DNA from: Niabella soli DSM 19437
Lineage (GTDB): Bacteria > Bacteroidota > Bacteroidia > Chitinophagales > Chitinophagaceae
Reading direction: 5' to 3'
NCBI RefSeq assembly: GCF_000243115.2
Contig: NZ_CP007035.1
Coordinates: 1,736,001-1,800,000, forward strand
DNA length: 64,000 nt
A program made the position numbers and the translations under genes. How positions within the stretch are numbered: position 1 is the stretch's first letter; each line of letters begins with the position of its first letter. This document shows, piece after piece, positions 9,480-19,377 of the stretch. The notes beneath the pieces were generated by a model. That model searched no databases and was not told the DNA's origin. It was given only the letters and a program-made list of their open reading frames with translations.

Positions 9480-11273
9480 TTATTTCCATTTAAAGGGCAA
9501 ATAAAATTCACCGGCGGTAAGCTTTGCTTCTGCCGCGGCTGCGTTGCCAGCACCATCTTTTCTTAGCTTGGCGCCTACGCGGGCAGCGATATAAGTGGGA
9601 TCGTGCCGGCGGATGGACACCCGTAATAGATCGGACCAGCGCTGCCCTTCATAGGCCAGCTCCAGCGCGCTTTCATCCGTAAGCATATCTTCCACGGCAA
9701 TGGTGCTATCGCCCACTAATGGTCTTGATGGTAAACTGGCCCTGCCCCGCAAGCCCGCCATATCCCTGTAAATAGCCCTGAACTGCGGATTATCGCCACT
9801 CCGTGCATCAAAATCATAAGGCGCAGGCAAGAAGGTTTGCTGAATATTAGTCACGTTTGAAGAAGCATTAGGAGGGGTATAAGTTGTTTTTATTCCCTGG
9901 TTTACTATGGCGTATCCCAATTTAGGATAACCATCCCGGTTGGCGGCTTCTCCAAAATGCTGCCATACCGATGCAGCCCGGTATAACCACCATTCACCGG
10001 TACGCGTATTGGTATTTATGGTAGGAACAAAGGTTTTCCCATCCATATAATAATAGAGATATTTCATAATAACCGGCTGCCCGGCAATCGTCCGGTAGGT
10101 AAAATTACCGCGGGCGTCAAACGGAAATCCGTTGTATTGGGTTTGGCTGTTCCAGTTATCCATTGCCTGCTGCGATGGCTTTACCAGGTAGCTTCCATTG
10201 ATATTGGAGAACAGGTCAATAAAAGGATTCTTTGGCTCAAAGCTGCTGCTGAACGACATGTGCCAGATCCATTCCCAATCGAATTGCTGATCGTAACTGA
10301 TCTTACCCCGTGAGAACATGGAGCGCCAGCCTTCGGTGTTGCTATCGTACAGTGCATTGATATCACTTTCCCGGTACCGCACATATTGCACGGCAAGCTG
10401 GTTCCCGCTGGCCGGATCCGGGGCACCGATTAGCTTATAATAGTTCTTCTTGGTATTATCATTGCCCTTATCATCATAATAAGAAATGATCTGCCGGTAA
10501 GCCGTTGCGGCTTTGTTATAGGAAGACGGATCGTAAGCGGCGTTCCATAAATACAGATCGCCCAGCAGCACTTTTTTCATGATAAAGAATTTTTCCGTCC
10601 GGTACTGATCCACCGTAGTCATTAAAGAAGCCGCACTGTTGTACATTTCAAGGGTGGGCAGGCTTTCCATTGTTTTGATCAGCTCTGCTAATAATTGCTG
10701 AAAGGGTAACCATCGGTATTTTGTTTCATCTTTTACATCCTGTATGGTTGCCAGGGGGTCCGTTACATAAGGAATGCCGATGATTCCTTTAGTATCCTTG
10801 CTAAAATGGATACCCAGTTGTAAATACACCCATGTGCGCACCGAAGCCACATCAGCATAACGCTCATTATACTCATCCTGTTTCATTTTCTTTTCCGCCA
10901 GCATGATGTCAAAATTTTTCATCACGTCATTGCAGTTCAGAATCACCTCGTAAAAAGGCGCGGGGTCGATGTAAGGATTATCCACTGTAACATTCTGGTT
11001 GCTCAATTGCTGCAGGTAAAGATCCGCGTTTGCCGTGGGCGACATCAGGTCGGCCCGCAGCTCATTCAGCAACACGTACGGCCTGGCCAGTTTCAGTAAT
11101 TTACCATACACCCCTAACACCGCGGCATCTGCATCGTATACATTGCGATAGGTTTGCTCCCCGGCGAGCGTGGACTCCGTTGTTACATCAAAAACTTTTT
11201 TGCAGGAGGGCAATAACAATGCACCCATCAATACCGGCACTAAGAAACTAAGTTTTATTATAATTGATTTCAT
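9480..11273 (-). CDS. SusD/RagB-family glycan-binding lipoprotein
   Basis: This 597-residue outer-membrane lipoprotein would form the lid of the SusC-type transporter encoded immediately upstream (23 bases). A hydrophobic signal ends in the lipobox LPSCKK, with the acylated Cys near residue 24. The SusD superfamily shows in the opening segment with TYRNVYDADAAVLGVYGKL, the tetratricopeptide-like helical core, and the C-terminal region where LELAYEGQRWSDLLR matches the usual RxxELxxEGxRWxDLxR motif. It would bind oligosaccharides of pectin origin at the cell surface. It is the last gene of block C. Family assignment is firm; ligand is inferred from context. Confidence 0.92.
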   Translation of the reverse strand: MKSIIIKLSFLVPVLMGALLLPSCKKVFDVTTESTLAGEQTYRNVYDADAAVLGVYGKLLKLARPYVLLNELRADLMSPTANADLYLQQLSNQNVTVDNPYIDPAPFYEVILNCNDVMKNFDIMLAEKKMKQDEYNERYADVASVRTWVYLQLGIHFSKDTKGIIGIPYVTDPLATIQDVKDETKYRWLPFQQLLAELIKTMESLPTLEMYNSAASLMTTVDQYRTEKFFIMKKVLLGDLYLWNAAYDPSSYNKAATAYRQIISYYDDKGNDNTKKNYYKLIGAPDPASGNQLAVQYVRYRESDINALYDSNTEGWRSMFSRGKISYDQQFDWEWIWHMSFSSSFEPKNPFIDLFSNINGSYLVKPSQQAMDNWNSQTQYNGFPFDARGNFTYRTIAGQPVIMKYLYYYMDGKTFVPTINTNTRTGEWWLYRAASVWQHFGEAANRDGYPKLGYAIVNQGIKTTYTPPNASSNVTNIQQTFLPAPYDFDARSGDNPQFRAIYRDMAGLRGRASLPSRPLVGDSTIAVEDMLTDESALELAYEGQRWSDLLRVSIRRHDPTYIAARVGAKLRKDGAGNAAAAEAKLTAGEFYLPFKWK

Positions 11274-11296
11274 GACTGACTCTTCGTTTTTAAAGA

Positions 11297-14200
11297 TTAT
11301 AAACCAAATCTTACACCTACCTGAACCGACCGGTACTGTGGCTCCAGCACCACATCCACGCCCTGTCCCAGCGGGCTAATAGTAGCGCTGGTTTCAGGAT
11401 CATAGCCCAGGTATTTGGTCAACGTAAATAAATTATTTCCTGTCAGGTACAATATGGAATACCTTAAAAAATTAGTTTTTACCGGCAGGTTGTACGAAAG
11501 TGTTGCCGACCGCAACCTCAGATAAGAACCGTCTTCAATCCAGCGATCAGAAAAGCTGCTGTTCCCTACAGGATCCCCGTATAAAGCACGGGGCATAGTG
11601 GTTACCTGCCCGTCGGCCCGCCAGCGGTTCAGCACTGCTGTCGTTTGGTTGTTGAAATTTGATTCGGACTCCAACTGTCTCCGGGTATAGTTATAGATAT
11701 CGTTTCCCCTGGTGAAAGTGAAGAAGGCATCCAGCGTTAAGCGCTGCCAGGTAACACTGGTGGAGATCGAACCGAAGAAATCGGGGTTGGGATCACCGAT
11801 CACCTGCCGGTCTTTTTCATCAATGACCTTATCGCCATTTACATCAACAAAACGCACATCTCCCCCTTTAAAAGGAACAGCGGCCCCGGAGAATTGGATC
11901 ACTTTTAACCCATCTGCCGCCGCTGCTGCATCAGAGCTGTACACGCCGTTTGTCTTATAACCGTAGAACAGGTTCGGTGTATTATTTACGCTGCTTAAAA
12001 TATATCCGTCTGCATAAGGAGTCACAATATTCCAGGGATCCGGCAGCCGGGTTATGGTCGATTTGTAACGCGCAATGGTAAATCCCAAATCCCATTTTAA
12101 AGAGGATCGGTTTATAATTCTTCCGTTCACGGATGCTTCTGCGCCCAGGGTCTGCATCGATCCGCTGTTGGTATACGCATGGGTGATACCCGCTACGGTG
12201 GGAAGGGTTTCGTTCACGATCATTTTGTAGGTCCGGTTGCGATAGGCGTCCAAACTAATATTCAGGCGCTCCTTAAACAAAGCCGCATCGATGCCCAGGT
12301 TTGCTTTATATACGTTTTCCCATTGCAGGCCACTATTCTCGAAATTGCCGCGTACCAACCCTTCTGTGCCCAGAAAGTTTTGCGAAGAATAATATTGCCC
12401 TGAAGTATAGTTGGCCGCATAGTCACCGGTCAGTCCATATGAAATATAATATTGCCGTGCCCGATAATTCATAATATCATCATTGCCGGATAAGCTATAA
12501 GAACCTCTCAGCTTCAACAGATCAAACACCCGGTCGTTGGCCATAAAGGGTTCCGATGAAAGCAGCCAGGCGCCGGCGAGTGAAGGCATCACTGCAAAGC
12601 TATTCCCATTAATATGCAAGGCCCCGGGAACATTTTTACCAAAGCGGGAAGACCCGTCCACTGCCATATTGAAGGATGCAAAATATTTATCGCGTAACGA
12701 ATAATCTGCGCCCAGGTAGGTGTTCAGCCACCGGTAGCGGGTAATATCACCCCCTACTCTTCTGAGGGCCGCAACGCCGTTGCCCACGCTCTTCAACTGG
12801 TCCGTAGCGGAGTTGGCGCCGAGGTCCCAATCCAGCTCTGTGCGGGGCGCCATAAAACGCATGCCCGCCCGTGCTGTTAGATGATGAATATTGTCGAACA
12901 CCTTGTCATACGTAACGCGGGTATCATTGTACACGCTCAGTAAACGTTTGGTTTGCGCTCCCAGACGACTGTCGATGATCACATCGTTCCCGGTGGTATC
13001 ATCCACAACTCCTTTGCGCGGAATGAATAAATTCTCCCGGATCTTATCCAACGTAACGGCCACGATGGTATTTACATTAATTGTTTTGGAAACAAGATAA
13101 TTAAACCCAACCGACCCCAGGAAACGATAATTATTATTGCTGCCCGATGCTGAATGGATCAGGGCTGCCGGGCTGCTTACATTGAAAATATCTGTATCGG
13201 TAATATCCGGAGACTGTACTCCCGCTGCAGACATTTCATTAACCCCGATCAGCGGTGCTTTTATGAGCGCCGAAAAGATGGGGTTGGTCTTATAGGCAAG
13301 CCCCTGGTCCTTCAAATCCTGCTGGTTATAAGTAAAGCTAAGATTAGCAGTGGCGGTTAGTCGTTTGCTCAGATTCAAATCTGCATTAAAACGCGTATGA
13401 TAGCGGGTAAGGCCGGTGCCTTTAAGGACACCCGCGTTAGACATATAGCCTAGCGAGAGCGCGTACTTTGCAATATTATCGCCGCCGGTCACCTTGATGG
13501 AATAGTTTTTAAATGCACTGTTCCTGAACACCTGTTTTTGCCAGTCGGTCTGGTGATGATAGCGGTAATAATCCGGGTTCGACGGATCATCATTCATATA
13601 AGGATAGCTGCCTGCCTGCGCTGCAGTGGCCCCTGATGATTGCAACAGATCGCCCAGGTAGGTCCGGTACTGACCGGCATCCATTACCGGGAGATTCCGT
13701 GGCGCAAAATTAACGCCACCATAAGCACCCACATCAATGCGGGTACCCAGTTCTTTGGCTCTTGCGGTTGTGATCAAAATAACCCCATTGGCGCCCTTGG
13801 TTCCATAGGTGGAAGCCCCGTCCTTGATCACTGTAATATTATCAATGTCCTTGATGTCGATATAAGCAAGTGGGTTGGTGTAACTATTGGAGTTCAGCGA
13901 GCCGCCGTAATCGGAATTATCATAGATCACACCGTCTACAAGGATCAATGGTTGATTCGTTGTGTACAAAGATGTAATGCCCCGCAGAAAAAGATTAGCG
14001 CCCACATTGGGCGTGCCGGAACGGCGGATGGCGTTCAGTCCGGCTACTTTACCCTGCAGGAAAGCATCCGGGGTTTCCGAGGTATGCGCCCAGTTGCCCT
14101 GGCTTTGCACGGAGGTAACAGCAAAAGGGATCCGGTTGGTAGCTTGCGTTCCGAAAGGGAGGTTTGCCCCATCATAAAAGGAAGCAAAAGCCTCTTCGTA

Positions 14201-14533
14201 TAAAACCGTTGCAACTTTGTTGCGACCCTTCAACGCTACTTCTTTCGACTGGTAGCCATCCCCTTGCAGCACAACGGTAACCGTATAGTCCGGTACGCTC
14301 AGGATAAAATTTCCGGTACTATCGGTAATGGCGGCAGCATAATCCTGGTACATGACCCGGATGGCCGGTAAAGGCCGGTGGGTGGCGGCATCAGTTACCG
14401 TTCCTTTCAGCTCCACCCCTTTAGTTTTATCTGCCCTACCGGTCTGCGCGTAGGACGACACCATCGCGCACAGCAAAAATGCCCCCGTTAATCCCTGCTG
14501 AAACACCTTCATTGCTATTGATAATAATCGCAT
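11297..14533 (-). CDS. SusC/RagA-family TonB-dependent outer-membrane transporter
   Basis: This 1078-residue TonB-linked beta-barrel would import glycan fragments together with the downstream SusD. After the signal peptide (cleavage near SSYAQ) it has a carboxypeptidase-regulatory-like beta domain (about 36-110, beginning LKGTVTDAATHRPL). A plug domain follows, with FLRGITSLYTTNQPLILVDGV and DIDNITVIKDGASTYGTKGANGVI, which is the family signature. The 22-strand barrel ends in a C-terminal Phe-Gly-Leu. The segment between regulatory domain and plug is divergent and lacks the common VVVGYG sequence. It belongs to the third SusC/SusD pair of the locus, after two fasciclin lipoprotein genes. Confidence 0.93.
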   Translation of the reverse strand: MRLLSIAMKVFQQGLTGAFLLCAMVSSYAQTGRADKTKGVELKGTVTDAATHRPLPAIRVMYQDYAAAITDSTGNFILSVPDYTVTVVLQGDGYQSKEVALKGRNKVATVLYEEAFASFYDGANLPFGTQATNRIPFAVTSVQSQGNWAHTSETPDAFLQGKVAGLNAIRRSGTPNVGANLFLRGITSLYTTNQPLILVDGVIYDNSDYGGSLNSNSYTNPLAYIDIKDIDNITVIKDGASTYGTKGANGVILITTARAKELGTRIDVGAYGGVNFAPRNLPVMDAGQYRTYLGDLLQSSGATAAQAGSYPYMNDDPSNPDYYRYHHQTDWQKQVFRNSAFKNYSIKVTGGDNIAKYALSLGYMSNAGVLKGTGLTRYHTRFNADLNLSKRLTATANLSFTYNQQDLKDQGLAYKTNPIFSALIKAPLIGVNEMSAAGVQSPDITDTDIFNVSSPAALIHSASGSNNNYRFLGSVGFNYLVSKTINVNTIVAVTLDKIRENLFIPRKGVVDDTTGNDVIIDSRLGAQTKRLLSVYNDTRVTYDKVFDNIHHLTARAGMRFMAPRTELDWDLGANSATDQLKSVGNGVAALRRVGGDITRYRWLNTYLGADYSLRDKYFASFNMAVDGSSRFGKNVPGALHINGNSFAVMPSLAGAWLLSSEPFMANDRVFDLLKLRGSYSLSGNDDIMNYRARQYYISYGLTGDYAANYTSGQYYSSQNFLGTEGLVRGNFENSGLQWENVYKANLGIDAALFKERLNISLDAYRNRTYKMIVNETLPTVAGITHAYTNSGSMQTLGAEASVNGRIINRSSLKWDLGFTIARYKSTITRLPDPWNIVTPYADGYILSSVNNTPNLFYGYKTNGVYSSDAAAAADGLKVIQFSGAAVPFKGGDVRFVDVNGDKVIDEKDRQVIGDPNPDFFGSISTSVTWQRLTLDAFFTFTRGNDIYNYTRRQLESESNFNNQTTAVLNRWRADGQVTTMPRALYGDPVGNSSFSDRWIEDGSYLRLRSATLSYNLPVKTNFLRYSILYLTGNNLFTLTKYLGYDPETSATISPLGQGVDVVLEPQYRSVQVGVRFGL

Positions 14534-14564
14534 GTTAATATTGTATATAAGTTAATTTATCTTT

Positions 14565-16055
14565 TTACAGGTCCGGTACCAGTTTGATGTAATCCAGATT
14601 CAGACTATTGGTTCCGTTGCCTGTAGAAGCATTGGCGGTTAAAAACATTCTTAAGGTTCCGTAGGCCGGCATTATATAATCGCCCAGGTATACCTCTTTA
14701 TAATTCAACGGCGTCATGTTATTGGTGAGGGGGGCTATTGTGGGCAACAGATTGGTGCCCCTTGCTCCCATGGCTAATTTTTGTGTAAACGTTACCGGTA
14801 TGATATTCCCGTTCAGCCGGAGCGTATCGTTTACCGCCATCCAGTACACTTTATATTTTACCGAAGGCAGTCTGGAGGCGACATACAGGGCATTGAGGCT
14901 GCTGATACCATGCCCGTAGGCAAACATATCTGTAAACGCCTGCCCGGTAGTGGGATTGATCCTGTAGCGGGTAAACACCGCCGATACATTGTTCTGCCGT
15001 GGGGTAACCGCCAGCCCGTTGGCATCATAAAAACCAAGATAATTTTCACCCTGAACCGTTACCACCGGGATCTTTTCCTTTATATCAAAACTGATCGTAT
15101 TGATGACATAGGCAATCCCGTTGCTCATGCGGATGGTCTTAACAATGGTGGATTTGTCGATGGGAATTTTCACGCCGAATTTTGAAGTCAGCACGGGCGG
15201 CAACTGATCGATCGTATAATACCCGTCAACGATCAGGTCTTTTACCACGTTGTAAGAAGCCAGGCTGGCCGTACTGTCGGTTGTGGAGGTCTGATAAAAA
15301 GGCGCCAGTTGCTGCGTGGCTGCAGCAAAACCGGCATCGTTCAAAATAAAGTAAGTGTATTGCTTGGTTTCATCCTGCAGATCGCTGACAGTGGTATTAA
15401 AAGTATTCTTCAACACGCTATCCGTTCCCGGATGATAAATGGGAAGCCCGGTAAGCGAGCTGATGCTGTCAACCACCGCACGGGTAGCATCAAAAACATT
15501 GCGCGTAAGCGAAAGAATAAAGGCACTTTGCTGATAATCGGTCTTGGTATGCTGCAGCAGTTCCCACCCGTTGGGGTAAGCGGCAACCGCTTTATTGATA
15601 ATATGCAGTACGCCATTGCCCGCGAGCCCGTCCTTTGCCGTAAGAGCGGCATCGTCAAAATTGCTTCCGGAAAAGGTTACAAATTTGCCGTTGAGCATTT
15701 GTATGCGGACAGCCGGATTTGCGTTACTTGTAAAATAAGACTGCAGGGCGATGTGGTTGCCGATAAAAGCCCGCAACTGTGCGCTATCCGCCACCACAGC
15801 GGGATCCAGGCTTTGCAGGGCGCTGTTCACCGGTGCAAATACCGTATAGGTTTTTGAAGCAGCCAGTTCCTTGCTGAACCCTGTTTTCTGCAGGTACTCA
15901 TAGAATTTACTAAGGTCCGGATTGGCGCTGATCTCCTCGAGTAAATTTTTCCCCAGGGCCAGATCAACGGGTTTGGTGCGGTCGTCCCATTTTTTGCATC
16001 CTGCCAAACAGGATACAAAAAGGAACGCATATACTATTGTGCTTTTGAAATTCAT
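14565..16055 (-). CDS. Fasciclin-domain lipoprotein with C-terminal beta-sandwich
   Basis: This 496-residue surface lipoprotein has the lipobox CLAGCKK with Cys near residue 20. Residues about 40-175 form a FAS1 (fasciclin) domain with TYTVFAPVNSALQSL and GVLHIINKAV, the two conserved boxes of that fold. A second, degenerate FAS1 copy covers about 180-320. The C-terminal 165 residues are beta-rich and end with NLDYIKLVPDL, the same kind of ending as carbohydrate-binding beta-sandwiches of the CBM6/35 type. FAS1 domains mediate adhesion, and in Bacteroidota such proteins recur beside SusC/SusD genes. A role as an auxiliary glycan-binding protein at the cell surface is likely but unproven. It lies between another FAS1 lipoprotein gene and a SusC gene. 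Confidence 0.82.
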   Translation of the reverse strand: MNFKSTIVYAFLFVSCLAGCKKWDDRTKPVDLALGKNLLEEISANPDLSKFYEYLQKTGFSKELAASKTYTVFAPVNSALQSLDPAVVADSAQLRAFIGNHIALQSYFTSNANPAVRIQMLNGKFVTFSGSNFDDAALTAKDGLAGNGVLHIINKAVAAYPNGWELLQHTKTDYQQSAFILSLTRNVFDATRAVVDSISSLTGLPIYHPGTDSVLKNTFNTTVSDLQDETKQYTYFILNDAGFAAATQQLAPFYQTSTTDSTASLASYNVVKDLIVDGYYTIDQLPPVLTSKFGVKIPIDKSTIVKTIRMSNGIAYVINTISFDIKEKIPVVTVQGENYLGFYDANGLAVTPRQNNVSAVFTRYRINPTTGQAFTDMFAYGHGISSLNALYVASRLPSVKYKVYWMAVNDTLRLNGNIIPVTFTQKLAMGARGTNLLPTIAPLTNNMTPLNYKEVYLGDYIMPAYGTLRMFLTANASTGNGTNSLNLDYIKLVPDL

Positions 16056-16111
16056 TTTTCTTTATTTATTAAACAAGCTATTCGTATCGGCTACTATTGA
16101 CTATTCATTAT

Positions 16112-17848
16112 TTACGGAATAATAGTTCCATCCCTTCCAAAGACCGGGCGTGTCTGATCATCATTCACCGGGATAAACTGTATGATATCCAGGTAATTCA
16201 ATTCCTGCCCCGTGGAGCTTGCATGCAAAAACGTTAATGTGATCGTGTGACGGTCGGTAGTAGCCACATTAATGGTACCCACCAAACGGCCTACATTATT
16301 GCGGTCGGCGCTGCTGTTATTCGTAGGAGCTTCCGTATATTGTTTATAGCCCAGGGCCTCCAGCTCACTTGGTGTGCCCACCGGTTTTTGCTCGGAGAAA
16401 TCGAAGGTCCGCTGCATCGGCTCTCCATCAAAGTCAACGCGATTAGGAAATGCGGGGTTATTGGTAGATGCCCGGCCCCTGTAGTAACAGACCCAAACCT
16501 TGTACCGGCCTTTTACCAGTAAGGGTGTCCGGAATTCGATCGTTTTATTTCTTGAGGTATTGCCTTCAGGTATTCTTAAGTAATCGCCGTGCCATCCGTA
16601 ATAAGTAGTGCTGGTGGGCGGCATACAGTTGTAGGACACGGTACTGGTGGTGCTGGTAATAGCGTTCCAGGTTACGTCAGCAAAAAAGTCCTTATTAATC
16701 GTATAACCACCTCCTTTGCTGGTAATAGCGGTTTCCGTGGTTGCTTTGCGAAAAATAGTGGTCAGCCTTCTTAGTTCCGGCTGATCGCAGGGCTCAAAAT
16801 CCACCCGTACCGGTACGCGTATCTTCACGGCAAAATGCGCTTCTGCCTCATGCACCACTCCGTTGATGGAAGTAAGATCACTTTTGGCACGATTCAATTC
16901 AATACCGCGTTCGTGGTTGCCGTTAAAGACCACATCATTTAACAATACGTCCTGTCCGTCCAGCGAGGGCGTGATCACTTCCAGCGGCGCCAGGGTTGGG
17001 ATCGATGTGCTGGATATGATATCGGCAATATACCGGGCTTCTGTGGTGATGTGATAGGCCACAAACATATGCAGACTGTCGCTTACATTTTTGGGATCAC
17101 CCGTATTACAATATTTCGCCTTCAGGGCTGCGTAACTGCTGAAACCAGAATCGGCGAGGGCCTTATTGGTTTCTGCTATAGCCGTAAGAAAGCGATAGGT
17201 GGTATCGGGATTATTAACAATATTCAGCGAGTCATAAAAGCCGGTTTCCTTTAATGCCTGGGTAAAGATGGAATAATCGGTATTGGCTTCGATGGTTTGC
17301 GCAACGGTTTTGGTGGCCGCTTTTAATACATGATCGATACCATGTATGATCCCGTTCGATAAGGCAATATTGGGCTGTACCACCTGCGCCTGTTTGTTGA
17401 TGGTGTAAGCAGAGGTTCCGTTCTGGTTGGCAACACCGGTAACCAGGTATTGTCCCAGCATGGTTACCTGCGTCAACTTACCGTCGGTAAAGGAGCCGGT
17501 TTGAACGGTATCCTGCAACAGGTGCAGTTTTACAATATCCTGCAGCTCCTGTTCAGAGAACGCATCAATTGAAGCCTTGCCCTTTTCCTGTAAAAAGGCT
17601 TTTACCCCATCATTGGTAGGCGCAAAAACAGTGTAAGCGCCATAGGCATTTAAAAAATTGCTGTAGCCGGCTTTTTGCAGCATTTTGGCAAACTCCGAGT
17701 ATTGATCACCGTTCTTCACCAGGTAATCATAGATATTTACATCGGTAGTGGTTGCCGTTACAATATCGATCTTCTTACAACTAACCATATAGCTGAGTGC
17801 GAAGACCCCTGCCACTAATACCCCTGTTAAAAAGTTCTTTGTTCTCAT
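16112..17848 (-). CDS. Two-FAS1-domain lipoprotein with C-terminal glycan-binding-like domain
   Basis: This 578-residue lipoprotein has the lipobox SYMVSCKK (Cys near 24). FAS1 domain 1 spans about 40-180 (YTVFAPTNDGVKAFL, NGIIHGIDHVL). FAS1 domain 2 spans about 185-340 (ending INGVVHEAEAHF). Residues about 345-578 form a distinct beta-rich domain with aromatic-rich loops (TYYGWHGDYLRIP, YKVWVCYYRGR). It finishes LNYLDIIQFIPV, resembling the end of carbohydrate-binding beta-sandwiches. It is very likely surface-exposed and partner to the adjacent SusC/SusD systems; the ligand is not known. It starts only 6 bases after the stop of the SusD gene at 17855, so the two are co-transcribed and probably translationally linked. 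Confidence 0.83.
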   Translation of the reverse strand: MRTKNFLTGVLVAGVFALSYMVSCKKIDIVTATTTDVNIYDYLVKNGDQYSEFAKMLQKAGYSNFLNAYGAYTVFAPTNDGVKAFLQEKGKASIDAFSEQELQDIVKLHLLQDTVQTGSFTDGKLTQVTMLGQYLVTGVANQNGTSAYTINKQAQVVQPNIALSNGIIHGIDHVLKAATKTVAQTIEANTDYSIFTQALKETGFYDSLNIVNNPDTTYRFLTAIAETNKALADSGFSSYAALKAKYCNTGDPKNVSDSLHMFVAYHITTEARYIADIISSTSIPTLAPLEVITPSLDGQDVLLNDVVFNGNHERGIELNRAKSDLTSINGVVHEAEAHFAVKIRVPVRVDFEPCDQPELRRLTTIFRKATTETAITSKGGGYTINKDFFADVTWNAITSTTSTVSYNCMPPTSTTYYGWHGDYLRIPEGNTSRNKTIEFRTPLLVKGRYKVWVCYYRGRASTNNPAFPNRVDFDGEPMQRTFDFSEQKPVGTPSELEALGYKQYTEAPTNNSSADRNNVGRLVGTINVATTDRHTITLTFLHASSTGQELNYLDIIQFIPVNDDQTRPVFGRDGTIIP

Positions 17849-17854
17849 TGCTGC

Positions 17855-19360
17855 TTATTTATAAAAAGGATTCTGTACAAGATTTTTATCGGTTTGCAGT
17901 TCATATTGATAAATCGGAAAATAATGACTGTTGGGGTCTTTGAATTTGGCTATTGCCGATTGCTGCAAATTGCCGGGAACCGTTGACGAAACCATATTCA
18001 GTAAAATATCGAGCCGCTTGTAATTATTTCTTTTAGCATGGCGCAGCAGGTCGTACCAACGCTTTCCTTCAAAGGCAAACTCCCGCGCCCGCTCGGCCAG
18101 GATGTAATCGCACAGCCCCTCCGTATCTCCGGGATCAACGCTTTGCTCCGTTGAAGGCAGCGCATTGGCCCGCTGGCGTATTCTGTTGATCAGATCGAGC
18201 GCATCCTGTCCTTTTCCCGTTAATGCCAATGCTTCCGCCTTCATCAATAGAATGTCAGCATAGCGGTAAACGATCCAGTGCGCAAAGGAGGCTTCTGCTG
18301 TTCTTAAATTATCATTATCCACCCCAATGTATTTCCAGATCAGCCCATCGGCGAAGCGGGCTGCAGCGCCATCGCCCCGGATATCCTTATGGGTGGGGTC
18401 GATAATATCAGCCTGATAAATACCTACATCCGGATCGGTTACCAGGCCGGACGCCACAAAGCGCGGCCGGGAGCGAAACATCGTATAAAAGCTGTTCAGT
18501 TTCTGATCATCAAATTGCACTTCAAAAATCCCTTCATTGGAGTTACCGTTAACAAACAACCGGGCAAACCAGGAGGAGTTGCCTGCCAGCAGCCCATATT
18601 TTCCGGAATTAATCACCTTGTCACAAGCCGCAATCGCTTCAGGATATTTTTCCATCCACAAATAAACATCGGCTTGTATAGCATTCACCGTGTACCGCGT
18701 AATTCTTCCTTTATCGAAGTCGTTGTTATTAAAAGTGAGAGGTGTTGTAACTTCTGCTTCGGATAAATCCTTTACAATCTGGTTCAATACATCGGCGCCT
18801 GTGCTCTTGCTCAATTGTTGCAACTGATCGTCACTGGAAGTAGATTTTAGCACCAGCGGCACATCTCTGAAACTTCTTACCAGATAAAAATACAGGAGCG
18901 CCCGCAGTGCTTTTACTTCACCCAGGTAAGCATCTAAGGCCTGCCGGGTAAAGGTCTGGTCGTTCTTTAATACATCCGGCGCAAAGTCTAATACTGTGTT
19001 ACAATAATTGATCGTGCGGTAGATCGACCGCCAGTTCGTAATACTATTGGTTTCTAGAATATTCGTATTAATAATGTCCAGCTCGTTACTCGCCACGCCA
19101 ACGGACGGCGTAAGCATGTCGGCCCTTAGCTCGCCCCATAAAAAAAGATATTCGGGTATGGGCGCATCGGAGCCGCCGCCCAGCAGGGAGGCATAGCAAC
19201 CATTGACAGCGGCCGCCACCTGCTCTTTTGTTTTCCAGAAATTCTGCCGGATGATGCCATCCTCCGGCTTCAGATCCAAAAACTTATTGCAGGATACTGC
19301 GGATACCAGCATCAACAGCAGCGATAAAAATTTTATTCGACTATTTTTAAAGAGTTGCAT
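17855..19360 (-). CDS. SusD/RagB-family glycan-binding lipoprotein
   Basis: This 501-residue SusD homologue has the lipobox VSAVSCNK (Cys near residue 25). It opens with the family's usual LDLKPEDGIIRQNFWKTKEQVAAAVNG-type segment. The helical repeat core includes YTVNAIQADVYLWMEKYPEAIAACDKVI. The C-terminal signature LAERAREFAFEGKRWYDLLRHAKR is a very good match to the family. It would pair with the SusC protein encoded 17 bases upstream to capture pectin-derived oligosaccharides. It is the middle of the three SusD proteins in the window and belongs to a different subfamily from the other two by length and sequence. Confidence 0.94.
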   Translation of the reverse strand: MQLFKNSRIKFLSLLLMLVSAVSCNKFLDLKPEDGIIRQNFWKTKEQVAAAVNGCYASLLGGGSDAPIPEYLFLWGELRADMLTPSVGVASNELDIINTNILETNSITNWRSIYRTINYCNTVLDFAPDVLKNDQTFTRQALDAYLGEVKALRALLYFYLVRSFRDVPLVLKSTSSDDQLQQLSKSTGADVLNQIVKDLSEAEVTTPLTFNNNDFDKGRITRYTVNAIQADVYLWMEKYPEAIAACDKVINSGKYGLLAGNSSWFARLFVNGNSNEGIFEVQFDDQKLNSFYTMFRSRPRFVASGLVTDPDVGIYQADIIDPTHKDIRGDGAAARFADGLIWKYIGVDNDNLRTAEASFAHWIVYRYADILLMKAEALALTGKGQDALDLINRIRQRANALPSTEQSVDPGDTEGLCDYILAERAREFAFEGKRWYDLLRHAKRNNYKRLDILLNMVSSTVPGNLQQSAIAKFKDPNSHYFPIYQYELQTDKNLVQNPFYK

Positions 19361-19377
19361 ATTCTTTAATTTTTCAT